From Chara braunii (lineage: Eukaryota > Streptophyta > Charophyceae > Charales > Characeae): a stretch of 25,252 nt of DNA. The position numbers and the translations under genes are program-made. The notes under the pieces were generated by a model. That model saw only the letters and a list, made by a program, of their open reading frames with translations. It was not told the origin of the DNA and did not search any database. The stretch spans positions 2,743,312-2,768,563 of the forward strand of contig BFEA01000097.1 of assembly GCA_003427395.1 (NCBI GenBank), given 5' to 3'. Shown here piece after piece: positions 1 to 7,204 of this stretch. Numbering within the stretch: the stretch's first letter is position 1; the number at the start of each line of letters is the position of its first letter.

Positions 1-540
1 CCTGGACATTGAGACGGGGCGGGGTCAGGACCTGCCGCTTTGCTGATTGCCTGGACATTGAGACAGGGCGGGGTAAGGACCTGCCGCTTTGCTGATTGCC
101 TGGACATTAAGACAAGGCGGGTTCAGGACCTGCCGCTTTGTTGATTGCCTGGACATTGAGACGGGGCGGGGTCAGGACTTGCCGCTTTGCTGATTGTCTG
201 GACATTGAGACGGGGCGGGGTCAGGACCTGTCGCTTTGCTGATTGCCTGGACATTGAGACGAGGCGGGGTCAGGACCTCCCGCTTTGCTGATTGTCTGGA
301 CATTGAGACGGGGCGGGGTCTTTGCTGATTGTCTAGACATTGAGACGGGGCGGGGTCAGGACCTGCCGCTTTGCTGATTGTCTTGACATTGAGACGGGGC
401 GGGGTCAGGACCTGTCGCTTTGCTGATTGCCTGGACATTGAGACGGGGTGGGGTCAGGACCTGCTGCTTTGCTGTTTGCCTAAGACATTGAAATGGGGCT
501 GGAGATGAGGTCCTCCCGACCGATCCGGTCGCTTTGCTAA
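1..540. repeat. 49-bp GC-rich minisatellite, about 11 copies, running off the left edge
   Basis: Units begin with cctggacattgagacgggg at 1, 50, 99, 148, 197, 246, 295, 332, 381 and 430, so the period is exactly 49 bp. The exception is the 295 unit, which is 37 bp because it has lost a 12-bp internal piece. A degenerate last copy starts near 479 and fades into unique sequence by about 540. Copies differ by a few substitutions, for example cctgg versus tctgg at the unit start. The 88-codon open frame on the minus strand is a by-product of the repeat. The array begins at base 1, so its true length is unknown. Confidence 0.95.
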
Positions 541-1260
541 GTTAGTCAGTTTTGCTTGTAGACAAAGGTCTAACTCTTCTCCTTGTGAGAATAGTTCAGG
601 CTAGTGTGTTGGTGATTGCATGGGGTTTGACTGAGAACAACTTGGGAAGTTATTGAACTAAGTAAGAATACAGGACCAATGTTTTTGCGATCAGGACAAA
701 CGAAATATGAAATCTTTGGATAAACAAATCCTTGTTTTGAATTGGTTGAATGTGTTATTGACTTGACATACTTGTTGGCAATGCCTTGTCTTTTGCTCAA
801 TGCTCTGTTTGTCTTCTGCATTATAGGGTAGTCTGTTAGTGCTCGCCTTATGCTTGAGCGATAGGCAGGTAGATGTTCACTTTTGTGTTCGCATTTGTCT
901 TTTTCATGTATATTTGTTTTGATAGGACTTTGACTAGCCTTTGAATTAGTAGAAATTCTGGGAGCCTCTTTTCCTAGGGGAAATGCTGCCGAAATTTCTG
1001 CTGAATCCTCAAAGTTAGCCAAGGTTTTGAGATGTCAGCTAGGATATGGTATAGTTTAGTCTTTGGGGACAGTAGGAATTCTGGAAATCTTCCTTTCTAA
1101 AGGAAGTGCTGCCGAAATTTCTACTGAAACCAAAGCATTAGTTTAATTTCAGATGATTTTCATAGTCGCGACTTTTTATTTTTAAATTTGGTTTAGTAAA
1201 TATTCTTCGAGCACACTTCCCTAAAGGAAGTGCTGCCGGAATTTTCGGGATTTTCACATC
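541..1260. other. Non-coding stretch with three copies of a palindromic ~55-bp motif
   Basis: I recognise no gene here. Three related segments lie at 948-1003, 1071-1126 and 1200-1250. Each carries the core aggaagtgctgccgaaattt or a close variant. The first two are flanked by an inverted arm (agtagaaattct on the left, agaaattt-type sequence on the right). The middle of each can fold: cttccttt (1089-1096) pairs with aaaggaag (1099-1106), and cttcc (1216-1220) pairs with ggaag (1226-1230). A 150-codon open frame on the minus strand (570-1022) overlaps one motif and has no recognisable features. Confidence 0.6.
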
Positions 1261-1450
1261 ATTACCGGATGCTACTATTAAGTAGCTTAAAGTGCAATAC
1301 GGAGTTGAACTCCGTTAATTCAACAGGCGATGCCTGCCTTGATTTTCTGACGCAGGTCATTGCTACCTGCGAGTGTTCTTCGAAGTCTTGAGCTTCATCA
1401 ACTTCTGTTATCGGACTGATAGCAGGTCGGTTTGCGACTCAACTCCTACC
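1261..1450. other. Cluster of adjacent perfect short hairpins
   Basis: Perfect inverted repeats follow each other closely: gctact/agtagc (1271-1286), acggagtt/aactccgt around a single g (1299-1315), caggc/gcctg (1324-1336), cgcaggt/acctgcg (1351-1371), and a near-perfect ctgttatc/gatagcag just after 1400. The last hairpin and about 75 bp beyond it (gcaggtcggt...cgactcaact...accaa) are similar to 11003-11080, where the stem-loop is kept but the loop differs. The function is unknown. LTR or leader remnants are the likeliest source. Confidence 0.6.
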
Positions 1451-2190
1451 AACCATGATACCCATGCCTAAATGTCTGTGACCCTGTAGGCGAAAGGCAT
1501 TTTCGTGTGAAATAAAACCTACCCTTGGTACCTCTCTTGAATGACCATCCAAAAGTTGTGCGAATTAGGACGGGCGGATATGCTTTTGTTGAGTGGGGGT
1601 CAGAAAGGGGCGTGTGGGACATGAATCTGGGAGAAAAGGGGTTGACCACGTTTTGTGGCATCTGCGTGTGGATTTTCACTGGACTTCATGTGTGTGCAGG
1701 TATGTATGGGAGCAAGGGCTTGTTCCTGAACTAAGGGTGATATGGGTGAATGAATGAAGGGTGTGAATGACAAGGTCCAACTATGGCTGTGAGAATGACT
1801 CTCCCCGATTTTCCCCGAGATTCGCCCTTTTCTTTCTCTTATTTTACTCCTGTTGTATGCATCTAGCAAACAGGCAGGAGTAGCCAAGCACAAGGTTTAG
1901 CGCTCGGCCTTAGATCGGTGTCGGACAAAATACCCTTACAAGGGTATTTTGCCATGTCTTTGGATTAGACACGGTGACAGCATCAGCTACCATGACGGAG
2001 CCAGTCTGGAATAGAAAGGGTGTGCACGCTTGAGCGTGACACTCGAAACGAATTCCTTGGCCATTGAGGCCGGGACAAAATCGGTGGGAAGATTTCGTCA
2101 AGTTTGTGTGCGCGTTGTTATGACGTGCGCCGTGATGATTAGGATCAGTAGTAATACCCCTCGATAGAAGAGGTCGAAGGGTCAGGTGGG
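1451..2190. other. Non-coding DNA with three further perfect hairpins
   Basis: No gene is supportable. The strongest structure is a 12-bp perfect inverted repeat, caaaataccctt (1926-1937) with aagggtattttg (1940-1951), separated by two bases. About 75 bp later come cacgct/agcgtg (2025-2038, loop tg) and ggcc/ggcc (2059-2071). The short open frames here (60-97 codons) overlap on both strands and look like chance. A long hairpin followed by a small one with loop tg recurs at 12342-12396 with a different sequence. Confidence 0.55.
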
Positions 2191-2640
2191 TTGTGATTGT
2201 GTCGGGTACGTCTACGACGCACGCTGAGACGTGGGTTGCTACCTGTCTACCTACTGGTACTGGGCGTCTAAAAGTGCCAACTTGTCTTTTTATTTTCGGC
2301 CTCCGAGTCGAGTACCATGCACGTCCGCCTCTACTTCGTGTGGTATCAGCCTACCTGCTACTTGAGTACTTTCTCCGTTGTGCTAAGTGTGCGGGCCTAC
2401 CCCGCTACTTGGTAATTTTCCCGACCGTAACAATCAATGTCACGACTACTAGTAAGTACCGGCCTCGGATCCTTCGAACAAGCAAGTGCCTTGCAGGGCA
2501 CACACACACTCAAGCCGGCGAGGTCACAGGCAGGCGCGCCGACCAGCAAGCGTGCACACTCGCACAAAGACTCGGAAACAGGCTCAGACCACTAGGTGGG
2601 TTGAGCCCGAATACTGTACATATATCTGGGCGGCTTGTCT
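2191..2640. other. Non-coding DNA with degenerate gcctacc..gctacttg repeats
   Basis: A 153-codon open frame (2193-2654, plus) spans this stretch but shows no domain, and its start is not an obvious ATG context. The DNA holds loosely repeated words about 45 bp apart, such as gcctacctgctacttgagta near 2350 and gcctaccccgctacttggta near 2395. This suggests old tandem repeats rather than coding sequence. Confidence 0.4.
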
Positions 2641-2653
2641 TCAACTCGAAGTA

Positions 2654-2735
2654 GGAGTTAGCTCAGTAGGTTTGGGGTTAGACTATCAGGCGACAGACTC
2701 AGGGATCGAATCTGCCCAACCCCAGAGCTAGCTCC
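2654..2735 (+). other. tRNA-like Pol III A/B-box segment in an imperfect hairpin (not a standard tRNA)
   Basis: Bases 2659-2670 (tagctcagtagg) fit the Pol III A-box consensus TRGCNNAGYNGG at every position. Bases 2703-2713 (ggatcgaatct) match 9 of 11 of the B-box. The start-to-start spacing of 44 is the normal tRNA spacing. However, T-stem pairing fails and no anticodon arm is convincing. Instead the ends pair as a long stem: ggagttagct (2654-2663) with agctagctcc (2726-2735), then ggggtt (2674-2679) with aacccc (2718-2723). A T run follows directly (2736-2740), with a longer one near 2755, as in Pol III terminators. It reads as a tRNA-derived SINE head or decayed pseudo-tRNA. Confidence 0.45.
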
Positions 2736-2775
2736 TTTTTACAAGGAGCTCTACTTTTTTTTTTACTCGGTTGAG

Positions 2776-2806
2776 TTGGCCGGGGCTCGAACCCGCTACC
2801 TCAAGA
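2776..2806 (-). other. tRNA T-arm-like segment with perfect B-box, minus strand
   Basis: On the minus strand, 2783-2793 reads GGTTCGAGCCC, a perfect Pol III B-box (GGTTCRANYCC). It is flanked by gcggg and cccgg, which give four of five T-stem pairs, and then ccaactc in the place of a 3' acceptor strand. No A-box is visible at the expected 44-base distance upstream on that strand, so this is a T-arm fragment. It lies about 50 bp from the plus-strand tRNA-like segment in the opposite orientation. Confidence 0.45.
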
Positions 2807-2841
2807 TCCGAGTTAGTTAGAATTAGTAAGTTTACTGTTAA

Positions 2842-2859
2842 CCTCGTTTGAAAACGAGG
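2842..2859. repeat. Perfect 8-bp hairpin
   Basis: cctcgttt (2842-2849) pairs with aaacgagg (2852-2859) across a two-base loop (ga). It lies between the tRNA-like fragments and the T-rich tract. Confidence 0.7.
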
Positions 2860-2897
2860 GGAGGACACTTGGCACGTTAGGGTAGTTATCAGTTAGA

Positions 2898-2992
2898 TTC
2901 TTTTATTTTCTTTTATTTTCTATTATTTTTTTTTTTTTTTTTTTTATCTTTCTTTTATTCTTTTATTTTCTTCTTTTCTTTTTGCCTGTGCT
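2898..2992. repeat. T-rich low-complexity tract
   Basis: Repeated ttttattttc words followed by an uninterrupted T run of more than 20 bases (about 2925-2945) and more ttctttt words. No gene. Confidence 0.9.
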
Positions 2993-3009
2993 CGTTTCAG
3001 GTAGTTTTG

Positions 3010-3052
3010 TTCTGATGTATCTGTCGCGAGATCCGCGACAGATACATCAGAA
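3010..3052. repeat. Perfect 19-bp inverted repeat with 5-nt loop
   Basis: The left arm ttctgatgtatctgtcgcg (3010-3028) is the exact reverse complement of 3034-3052, with agatc between them. There is no mismatch in 19 bp. No T run follows on either side, so it is not an evident terminator. It could be a cruciform, a foldback RNA, or the tip of a small transposon. Nothing nearby decides between these. Confidence 0.9.
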
Positions 3053-3734
3053 AGGGGCACCCGATACCAACAACTACCGGCCTCAGAGTCGAGAAGGCCG
3101 CTTGATACTGGCTTAGAGCTCGGGCAAAGGGGCGAGGAAGAGCAGATCGCGAATGAGGACGGGGAAGTTCGCGCGGTGCACGAAGAAGCTGGACACCGCG
3201 CGCAGGAAGTAGCCAGCGAGCAAGCAGGGAGATGGCTCCGAAAGGGGAGATGCGCGCGGGGTAGCAGAAGCCTGAAGGCGAACGCGCAAAGAAACAAGAA
3301 GTGGATCGCGCAGAAGAGGGCGGCGCGTGGGGGAGACGGTAAGAAGAGGAGTGGGAAGGGAGAGAAGAGGAGATGATACCTACTTGAGCGTTCGGCTCCG
3401 ACGGCTCCGACGACGACTCCGACGACAACAGCGGAGGCAGGCGAGGTAGCGAGAAAGATGGAGCGCGGGCAGAAGCGACCACGCGCGGAGGAGTGAGTGA
3501 TAAGCGAGGAAGAAAGTGAAGTAGAAGAAGAAGAAGGAAGAAGAAGAAGAAGGGAAGAAAAGGGGAAGAAGGAGGATGAACGAGAAGGATAACACTTACC
3601 TGAGCATGTGGCGCGACCAAACCATGACGACATCGGCCGCTACGACGACGACGACGGGAAGAAAGGGAAGAGGTGAGTTCCGATCTTGCGGCTACCTCAT
3701 AGTACATCGATACGGTAAATAAAACAGGATAAAG
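3053..3734. other. Purine-rich region with GAA tract; no gene recognised
   Basis: The plus strand is rich in G and A, with a nearly pure GAA/GGAA tract at about 3504-3582. Two long minus-strand open frames here (229 and 262 codons) are made mostly of Ser, Phe, Leu, Pro and Arg runs encoded by this low-complexity DNA, so I do not accept them as genes. On the minus strand a perfect splice-donor octamer AGGTAAGT ends at 3594, preceded by a short ATG-started segment (MSSWFGRATCSG). That could be a small first exon, but the support is weak. Confidence 0.5.
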
Positions 3735-3742
3735 AAATAAAA

Positions 3743-3781
<39 letters not shown>

Positions 3782-3797
3782 GCAAATAAATAAAATG
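3735..3797. repeat. (AAAT)n microsatellite
   Basis: Some 13 tandem aaat/taaa units, interrupted once by gc near 3781, then grading into gaatgaatatat. Confidence 0.95.
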
Positions 3798-3839
3798 AAT
3801 GAATATATATCACTAAAATGTGGATATATTCATTACTAC

Positions 3840-3889
3840 ATGTGTGTGTGTGTGTGAGAGAGAGAGAGAGGGAGGGGGAGAGAGAGAGT
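3840..3889. repeat. (TG)n then (AG)n microsatellites
   Basis: A (tg)n run at about 3840-3855 is directly followed by an interrupted (ag)n run to about 3889. Confidence 0.95.
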
Positions 3890-4195
3890 TCATCTTCTTC
3901 CTCCTCTCAGTCCACCGTCTCTTCCTCACCCTCTCATCACCTGACTTCTCAGTATCAGCAGACTACGACAGAAGACTTGGTGTTGACGACATTCCCATCT
4001 TCCCCCCTTCTTCTTCGTCTGCTCCCTTCCTCTTCGTCTATGTATGGCGGGGACTAGCACATCGTCCTACGTAAGCGCCAGGCCCCTTCACACCAGGAAC
4101 GATGATGATGTGTGATGGGGCTGCATTGCAATAGTGATTGTTCGGATCATTGGTATCCAAGTATCCCGCTACGCTACCTTGTACTTGTATGAGAG
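3890..4195 (+). repeat. Dispersed repeat, copy 1 (partner near 5247-5665)
   Basis: Ordered similarity runs through both copies: cttcttcctc...ctcagtccacc, then tgacttctcagtatc, cttggtgttgacgac..ttcccatct, gatgatgtgtgat, ctgcattg, and attcccgctac-like ends with cttgtact. In the second copy the middle is split by an (AG)n expansion. No protein is recognised in either copy. The element type is unknown. Confidence 0.7.
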
Positions 4196-4234
4196 GTAGG
4201 TGCTTGTCCTTGTCTGCACCTTTATAGAACGCAA

Positions 4235-4320
4235 CGGTGTGTGTGTGTATGTGTGTGTGTGTGAGACATTCATGATTCGACACGTAGAGAGAGAGTGAGA
4301 GGGAGAGAGAGAGAGAGAGT
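4235..4320. repeat. (TG)n and (AG)n microsatellites
   Basis: An interrupted (tg)n run at about 4239-4264 and an (ag)n run at about 4287-4319, separated by a short unique piece containing catgattcgacacg. Confidence 0.9.
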
Positions 4321-4403
4321 ACATAGATCGATTCAACGTACTAGGGGCGACGGGAAAGCCTCCGAGGCCGCGGCTGATTGCGCGCAACATCCATCGAAAG
4401 GAT

Positions 4404-4459
4404 GAGCAAATCGATCGAGCAAATCGATCGAACAAATCGATCGAGCAAATCGATCGAAT
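4404..4459. repeat. 13-bp tandem repeat caaatcgatcgag, 4 copies
   Basis: Copies start at 4407, 4420, 4433 and 4446, with one g/a difference. Each holds the palindrome atcgat. It is followed by another TG run at about 4488-4515. Confidence 0.9.
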
Positions 4460-4589
4460 CTTCCGCTGTCACATCGAAGTGATCGTCGTGTGTGTGTGTG
4501 TGGGTGTGGGTGTGAGAGCGGAGCCATAGCAACTTATCGCCCGATCATATCTGACCAAAAGAAATGGTTAGTATACATTAGTTTCTGTG

Positions 4590-4674
4590 ATTATTATTTA
4601 CCGTTATTACTATTATGATTATCATTATTATTATTATTATTATTATTATAATTTTTTATTACTATTATTATTAA

Positions 4675-4729
<55 letters not shown>

Positions 4730-4731
4730 CA
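4590..4731. repeat. (ATT)n microsatellite, about 140 bp
   Basis: A long att/tta triplet run interrupted by a short T-rich patch near 4650-4675. It is the largest of four such tracts in the window (others at 6321, 6927 and 8946). Confidence 0.95.
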
Positions 4732-4821
4732 CTGGATCATAAGTGCAGACCCAGTTGTGTACATACTGGGAGGGTTGCGTACCTGGGCCAACGCACGCTA
4801 CTCTGATGAATCCAACAGGTC
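4732..4821. other. Short unique stretch downstream of the candidate exon
   Basis: No gene. If the minus-strand exon at 4828-4926 is real, this stretch is the start of its intron. Confidence 0.4.
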
Positions 4822-4827
4822 ACTTAC

Positions 4828-4926
4828 CTGAGTTGAAAAGGACTCGGGTAGTCTTCTTAAGAACCATCGTATCAGGGATGTATCAGTGTAATTGTCGATC
4901 TTGAACGAGGGATGCCTCGACGACAT
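4828..4926 (-). CDS. Candidate 33-codon initial coding exon (unknown protein)
   Basis: On the minus strand an ATG at 4926 opens a 99-nt frame with no stop. It ends at 4828 with CAG directly against GTAAGT (4827-4822), a perfect splice donor in phase 0. In-frame stops lie just upstream of the ATG, so the start is well bounded. The peptide opens MSSRHPSFKIDNYTD and ends PESFSTQ, an ordinary composition unlike the low-complexity frames around it. A perfect 7-bp hairpin (4931-4948) sits just before the ATG. I could not find a matching next exon, so the product is unknown. The FKIDNYTD stretch faintly resembles the N-termini of retrotransposon gag proteins, so a retroelement fragment is an alternative. 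Confidence 0.3.
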
Positions 4927-4948
4927 GATTCATCAGCACGCGCTGATG

Positions 4949-5246
4949 ATGTCCCTCCCATTCGTACACACTGTCGTTGCTCCTACCGATTGAATGGTCC
5001 GATGAAGCTTCTGGGTTGCGGTGATCTCGGCGGTTTGCCGCAAGGAATGCTACGAAAGGTTCATTGGACCTTATCATTTAGAGGAGGAGAAAAAAGAAGA
5101 AGAAGAAGAAGAAGAATGAGAAGGAGAGGGAGGACAGAGGTACTTACCTGTAGCGCCGTTGCTCCAGCTTCGTCTTCAAGGTACCTGCAACATGCGCCAA
5201 CATCCCAAGTTAGTACCTGACTCGAAACAGAGAGGGAGAGAGAATT
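4949..5246. other. Unique DNA with a purine tract and one minus-strand splice donor
   Basis: A GAA-rich tract lies at about 5081-5130. On the minus strand a perfect AGGTAAGT straddles 5149-5142, preceded by an open stretch ending DEAGATALQ. A 3'-splice-site-like gcatgttgcag lies 37 nt upstream of the donor. This could be a small exon, but the evidence is thin. Confidence 0.35.
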
Positions 5247-5665
5247 CTCCTTCTTCCTCTTCTCAGTCCACCATCTCCTTCTCCTATCTCTCATCATCTG
5301 ACTTCTCAGTATCTGCGGATTACGAGAGAGAGAGAGAGAGAGAAAGAGAGAGGGAGAGGGTTGTGACTCGAGACTTGACAGCATTGGATCCAGACTCGAC
5401 ATTGGGATTCAGACATAGAACAAGGATTATTGGGACTTGCAGCGAGACTTGGTGTTGATGATTTTCCCATCTCTCCCCTCCTCTGCTTCATCTGATCCTC
5501 TCCTCTTCGTTTGNGCATGAAATGGACCTGGCACCTCTTCCTGTGTATAGCACCAGACTCCCATCACACCGTGTGGTGAGAATGATGTATGATTGGTCTG
5601 CATTGTAACATTGATTGGGTTAGTCATTAGTGTTCTAGTATTCTGCTGCACTATCTTGTACTACG
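5247..5665 (+). repeat. Dispersed repeat, copy 2, with (AG)n insertion and an ambiguous base
   Basis: Matches 3890-4195 in order. An (ag)n expansion and about 80 bp of extra sequence interrupt it at about 5324-5440. The base at 5514 is n, the only ambiguity in the window. A third short echo (gtatctaagtattccactgcact) follows at about 5700-5722. Confidence 0.7.
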
Positions 5666-5981
5666 TGAAGGAGGTCAGTCTCGGTCAGGTCAGGACTTGT
5701 ATCTAAGTATTCCACTGCACTATAGAACACCATTTTGCATGTATCAGAATGTACACTGCTTGTTGAGATTTCATTTGCGCTGCACTGTTCATTCAGTCCG
5801 GTTCATCACATTGCGGATCCTTGGTTTGTATGTACATCGCCCATCTGGGCGTGTAACAGACAGACAGAGAGGGAGAGAGGAGATGGAGAAGGAGGAGAGA
5901 GAAAGGAGAGAGAGGAGAGAAAGGAGGGGATAGGTGAAGGGTGATGATGATGATGGTGATGATGATGGTGATGTGAGAACC
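5666..5981. other. Unique stretch ending in AG-rich and GAT-repeat tracts
   Basis: No gene recognised. AG-rich DNA at about 5860-5932 is followed by a (gat)n tract at about 5942-5972. A comparable GAT tract precedes the second cassette copy, and an ATC-type tract follows the third, so it may be part of the repeat. Confidence 0.6.
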
Positions 5982-6319
5982 CTTACCTTGTATTGGCGAT
6001 GGTCTGCATGGGCGACATCTTTAAGTACTTCGGGCTGCTGCTGATGTCAACAGTTACACTGTCTTTTTTTTTTTTTTTTAATCTGTAGTAGCTGTGTAGG
6101 AGTAGGCTGGGCGCTGAGCGCCGAGTGCGAGTGTGAAGGAACTGCACTTGGTGTTGAGAGGAGAAAGTATGCTCTCCATGTACATTGGTTTTCAGTGCTA
6201 CGAATTTCCATTGGTGTATCATTGGTGCAATGCTGCTCTCTGGACACGGTGGGACTGACTGGCTTTCAATATGATAGTGTAATCTGGAATTGTCATCTGG
6301 CGGTTGCTTATTTTCGTTG

Positions 6320-6321
<2 letters not shown>
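5982..6321 (+). repeat. 330-bp dispersed cassette, copy 1
   Basis: Shares ordered blocks with 6591-6921 and, inverted, with 24242-24575: ggcgatggtctgc, acatctt..agtacttcg, gctgatgtcaacagtt, agctgtgtaggagtaggctg, ttccattggtg, gcaatgctgct, tctggaattgtcatct and a common end at gca. Copy 1 carries a T15 insertion at about 6064-6078. On the minus strand it has a splice-acceptor-like ctactcctacacag (boundary at 6091/6090) and a donor AAG/GTAAGG (5987/5986). The cassette ends exactly where the (ATT)n tract begins. It may be a solo LTR, since copy 3 abuts a primer-binding-site-like motif. Confidence 0.8.

Positions 6322-6359
<38 letters not shown>
6321..6359. repeat. (ATT)13 microsatellite at the end of cassette copy 1
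   Basis: A pure att run starting at the last base of the cassette. Confidence 0.97.
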
Positions 6360-6590
6360 GTCAGATGTCTGTGTTGGGGGATCAAGGTTGTGAGGGAAGC
6401 AAGAGACTTACCTGTTGCTGATACGTGCGGCATTGGCCAAGATCTGCCCGTACTCAGGAAACCTGTTGACGTCACCTGTGGCATCGCAGTATAAGCTAGA
6501 TAGGGTCCGCCACCTGTAGTCTGCATACCAAACGCGAGGTAGGGTGCCGACACTGGGTCGGTAATGACGATGATGATGATGCGAGGGCAC
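6360..6590 (-). other. Interval between cassettes with a possible minus-strand exon (6412-6548)
   Basis: On the minus strand an AG at about 6549 is followed by an open 137-nt stretch, rich in Gly, Pro, Thr and Ala (it includes FGMQTTGGGPYLAYTAMPQV). It ends at 6412 against a perfect GTAAGT donor (6411-6406). The composition is plausible for a disordered protein region, but no family is recognised. The putative upstream intron from the donor at 6594 would be only about 45 nt. A GAT repeat at about 6567-6581 sits against cassette copy 2. Confidence 0.3.
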
Positions 6591-6921
6591 GTACCTGACA
6601 TCGGAGATGGTCTGCCTTGAATGACATCTTCGAATACTTCGCTGGCTGCTGATGTCAACAGTTGCATTGCCAATTTGTGGGTTGTTGTAGCTGTGTAGGA
6701 GTAGGCTGGATGCTGAGTGGCACGAAGGAGAGATGGGGGACTGGTCTCTTGTGTTTGTGTGGAGAGAGGAGACTCTCCTGGGCATTGGTTTTGTACTACG
6801 AACCTCCATTGGTGCTATATGGCCGCAATGCTGCTTTCTGGACACTATACTACTATCTGGCCTTCAATGTGATTGGGCAGTCTGGGCATTGTCACCTTGT
6901 TGTTGCTCATTTTCCGTACAA
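6591..6921 (+). repeat. 330-bp dispersed cassette, copy 2
   Basis: Same blocks as copy 1, in the same orientation 609 bp downstream. The minus strand again has the acceptor-like ctactcctacacag before 6690 and a donor CAG/GTACGT at 6595/6594, bounding a 96-nt segment. That segment is open in two frames. One frame, MQLLTSAASEVFEDV, closely resembles MQLLTSAATEVHEDV in copy 3. As in copy 1, the cassette ends within a few bases of an (ATT)n tract. Confidence 0.8.
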
Positions 6922-7031
6922 TTAGATTATTATTATTATTATTATTATTATTATTGTTATTATTCTTATTCTTATTATTGTTATTATTATTATTATTATT
7001 ATTGTTATTATTATTATTATTATTATTATTG
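6922..7031. repeat. (ATT)n microsatellite at the end of cassette copy 2
   Basis: About 105 bp of tta/att with scattered ttg and ttc variants. Long poly-Asn, poly-Leu and poly-Tyr open frames here are artefacts of the triplet. Confidence 0.97.
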
Positions 7032-7204
7032 CGATCAGAGTCCCTTTCATTCACCCTTGTCCATGCATGCGAATAGTAGCGCAGCAAACTGGCAACATGT
7101 GCCCACTCTAAACTTAGAAATATGGCATCAGAATACGAGTGCACTTCCAAATGGCTATGGTGACTCAGAGCTGAAACAACACTCTGTTCACATACACCGG
7201 ATCA
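7032..7204. other. Short unique stretch
   Basis: No gene or structure that I can support. Confidence 0.5.

Noticed and set aside
1-540. CRISPR-like regular repeats
   Set aside because: Units are contiguous 49-bp tandem copies with no unique spacers, and the window is eukaryotic.
570-1022. 150-codon open frame, minus strand
   Set aside because: No domain or coding-like composition, and it crosses a palindromic repeat motif.
2193-2654. 153-codon open frame, plus strand
   Set aside because: It lies over degenerate repeats and runs into the tRNA-like segment. No recognisable features.
2944-3785. 229- and 262-codon open frames, minus strand
   Set aside because: Almost entirely low-complexity Ser/Phe/Leu/Pro/Arg encoded by GA-rich and AAAT tracts.
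4407-4458. atcgat-rich 13-bp repeat as a regulatory operator array
   Set aside because: Only four copies in a run of simple repeats with no gene start nearby. A small tandem repeat explains it.
6845-7150. Poly-Asn, poly-Leu and poly-Tyr open frames
   Set aside because: Direct products of the (ATT)n microsatellite.
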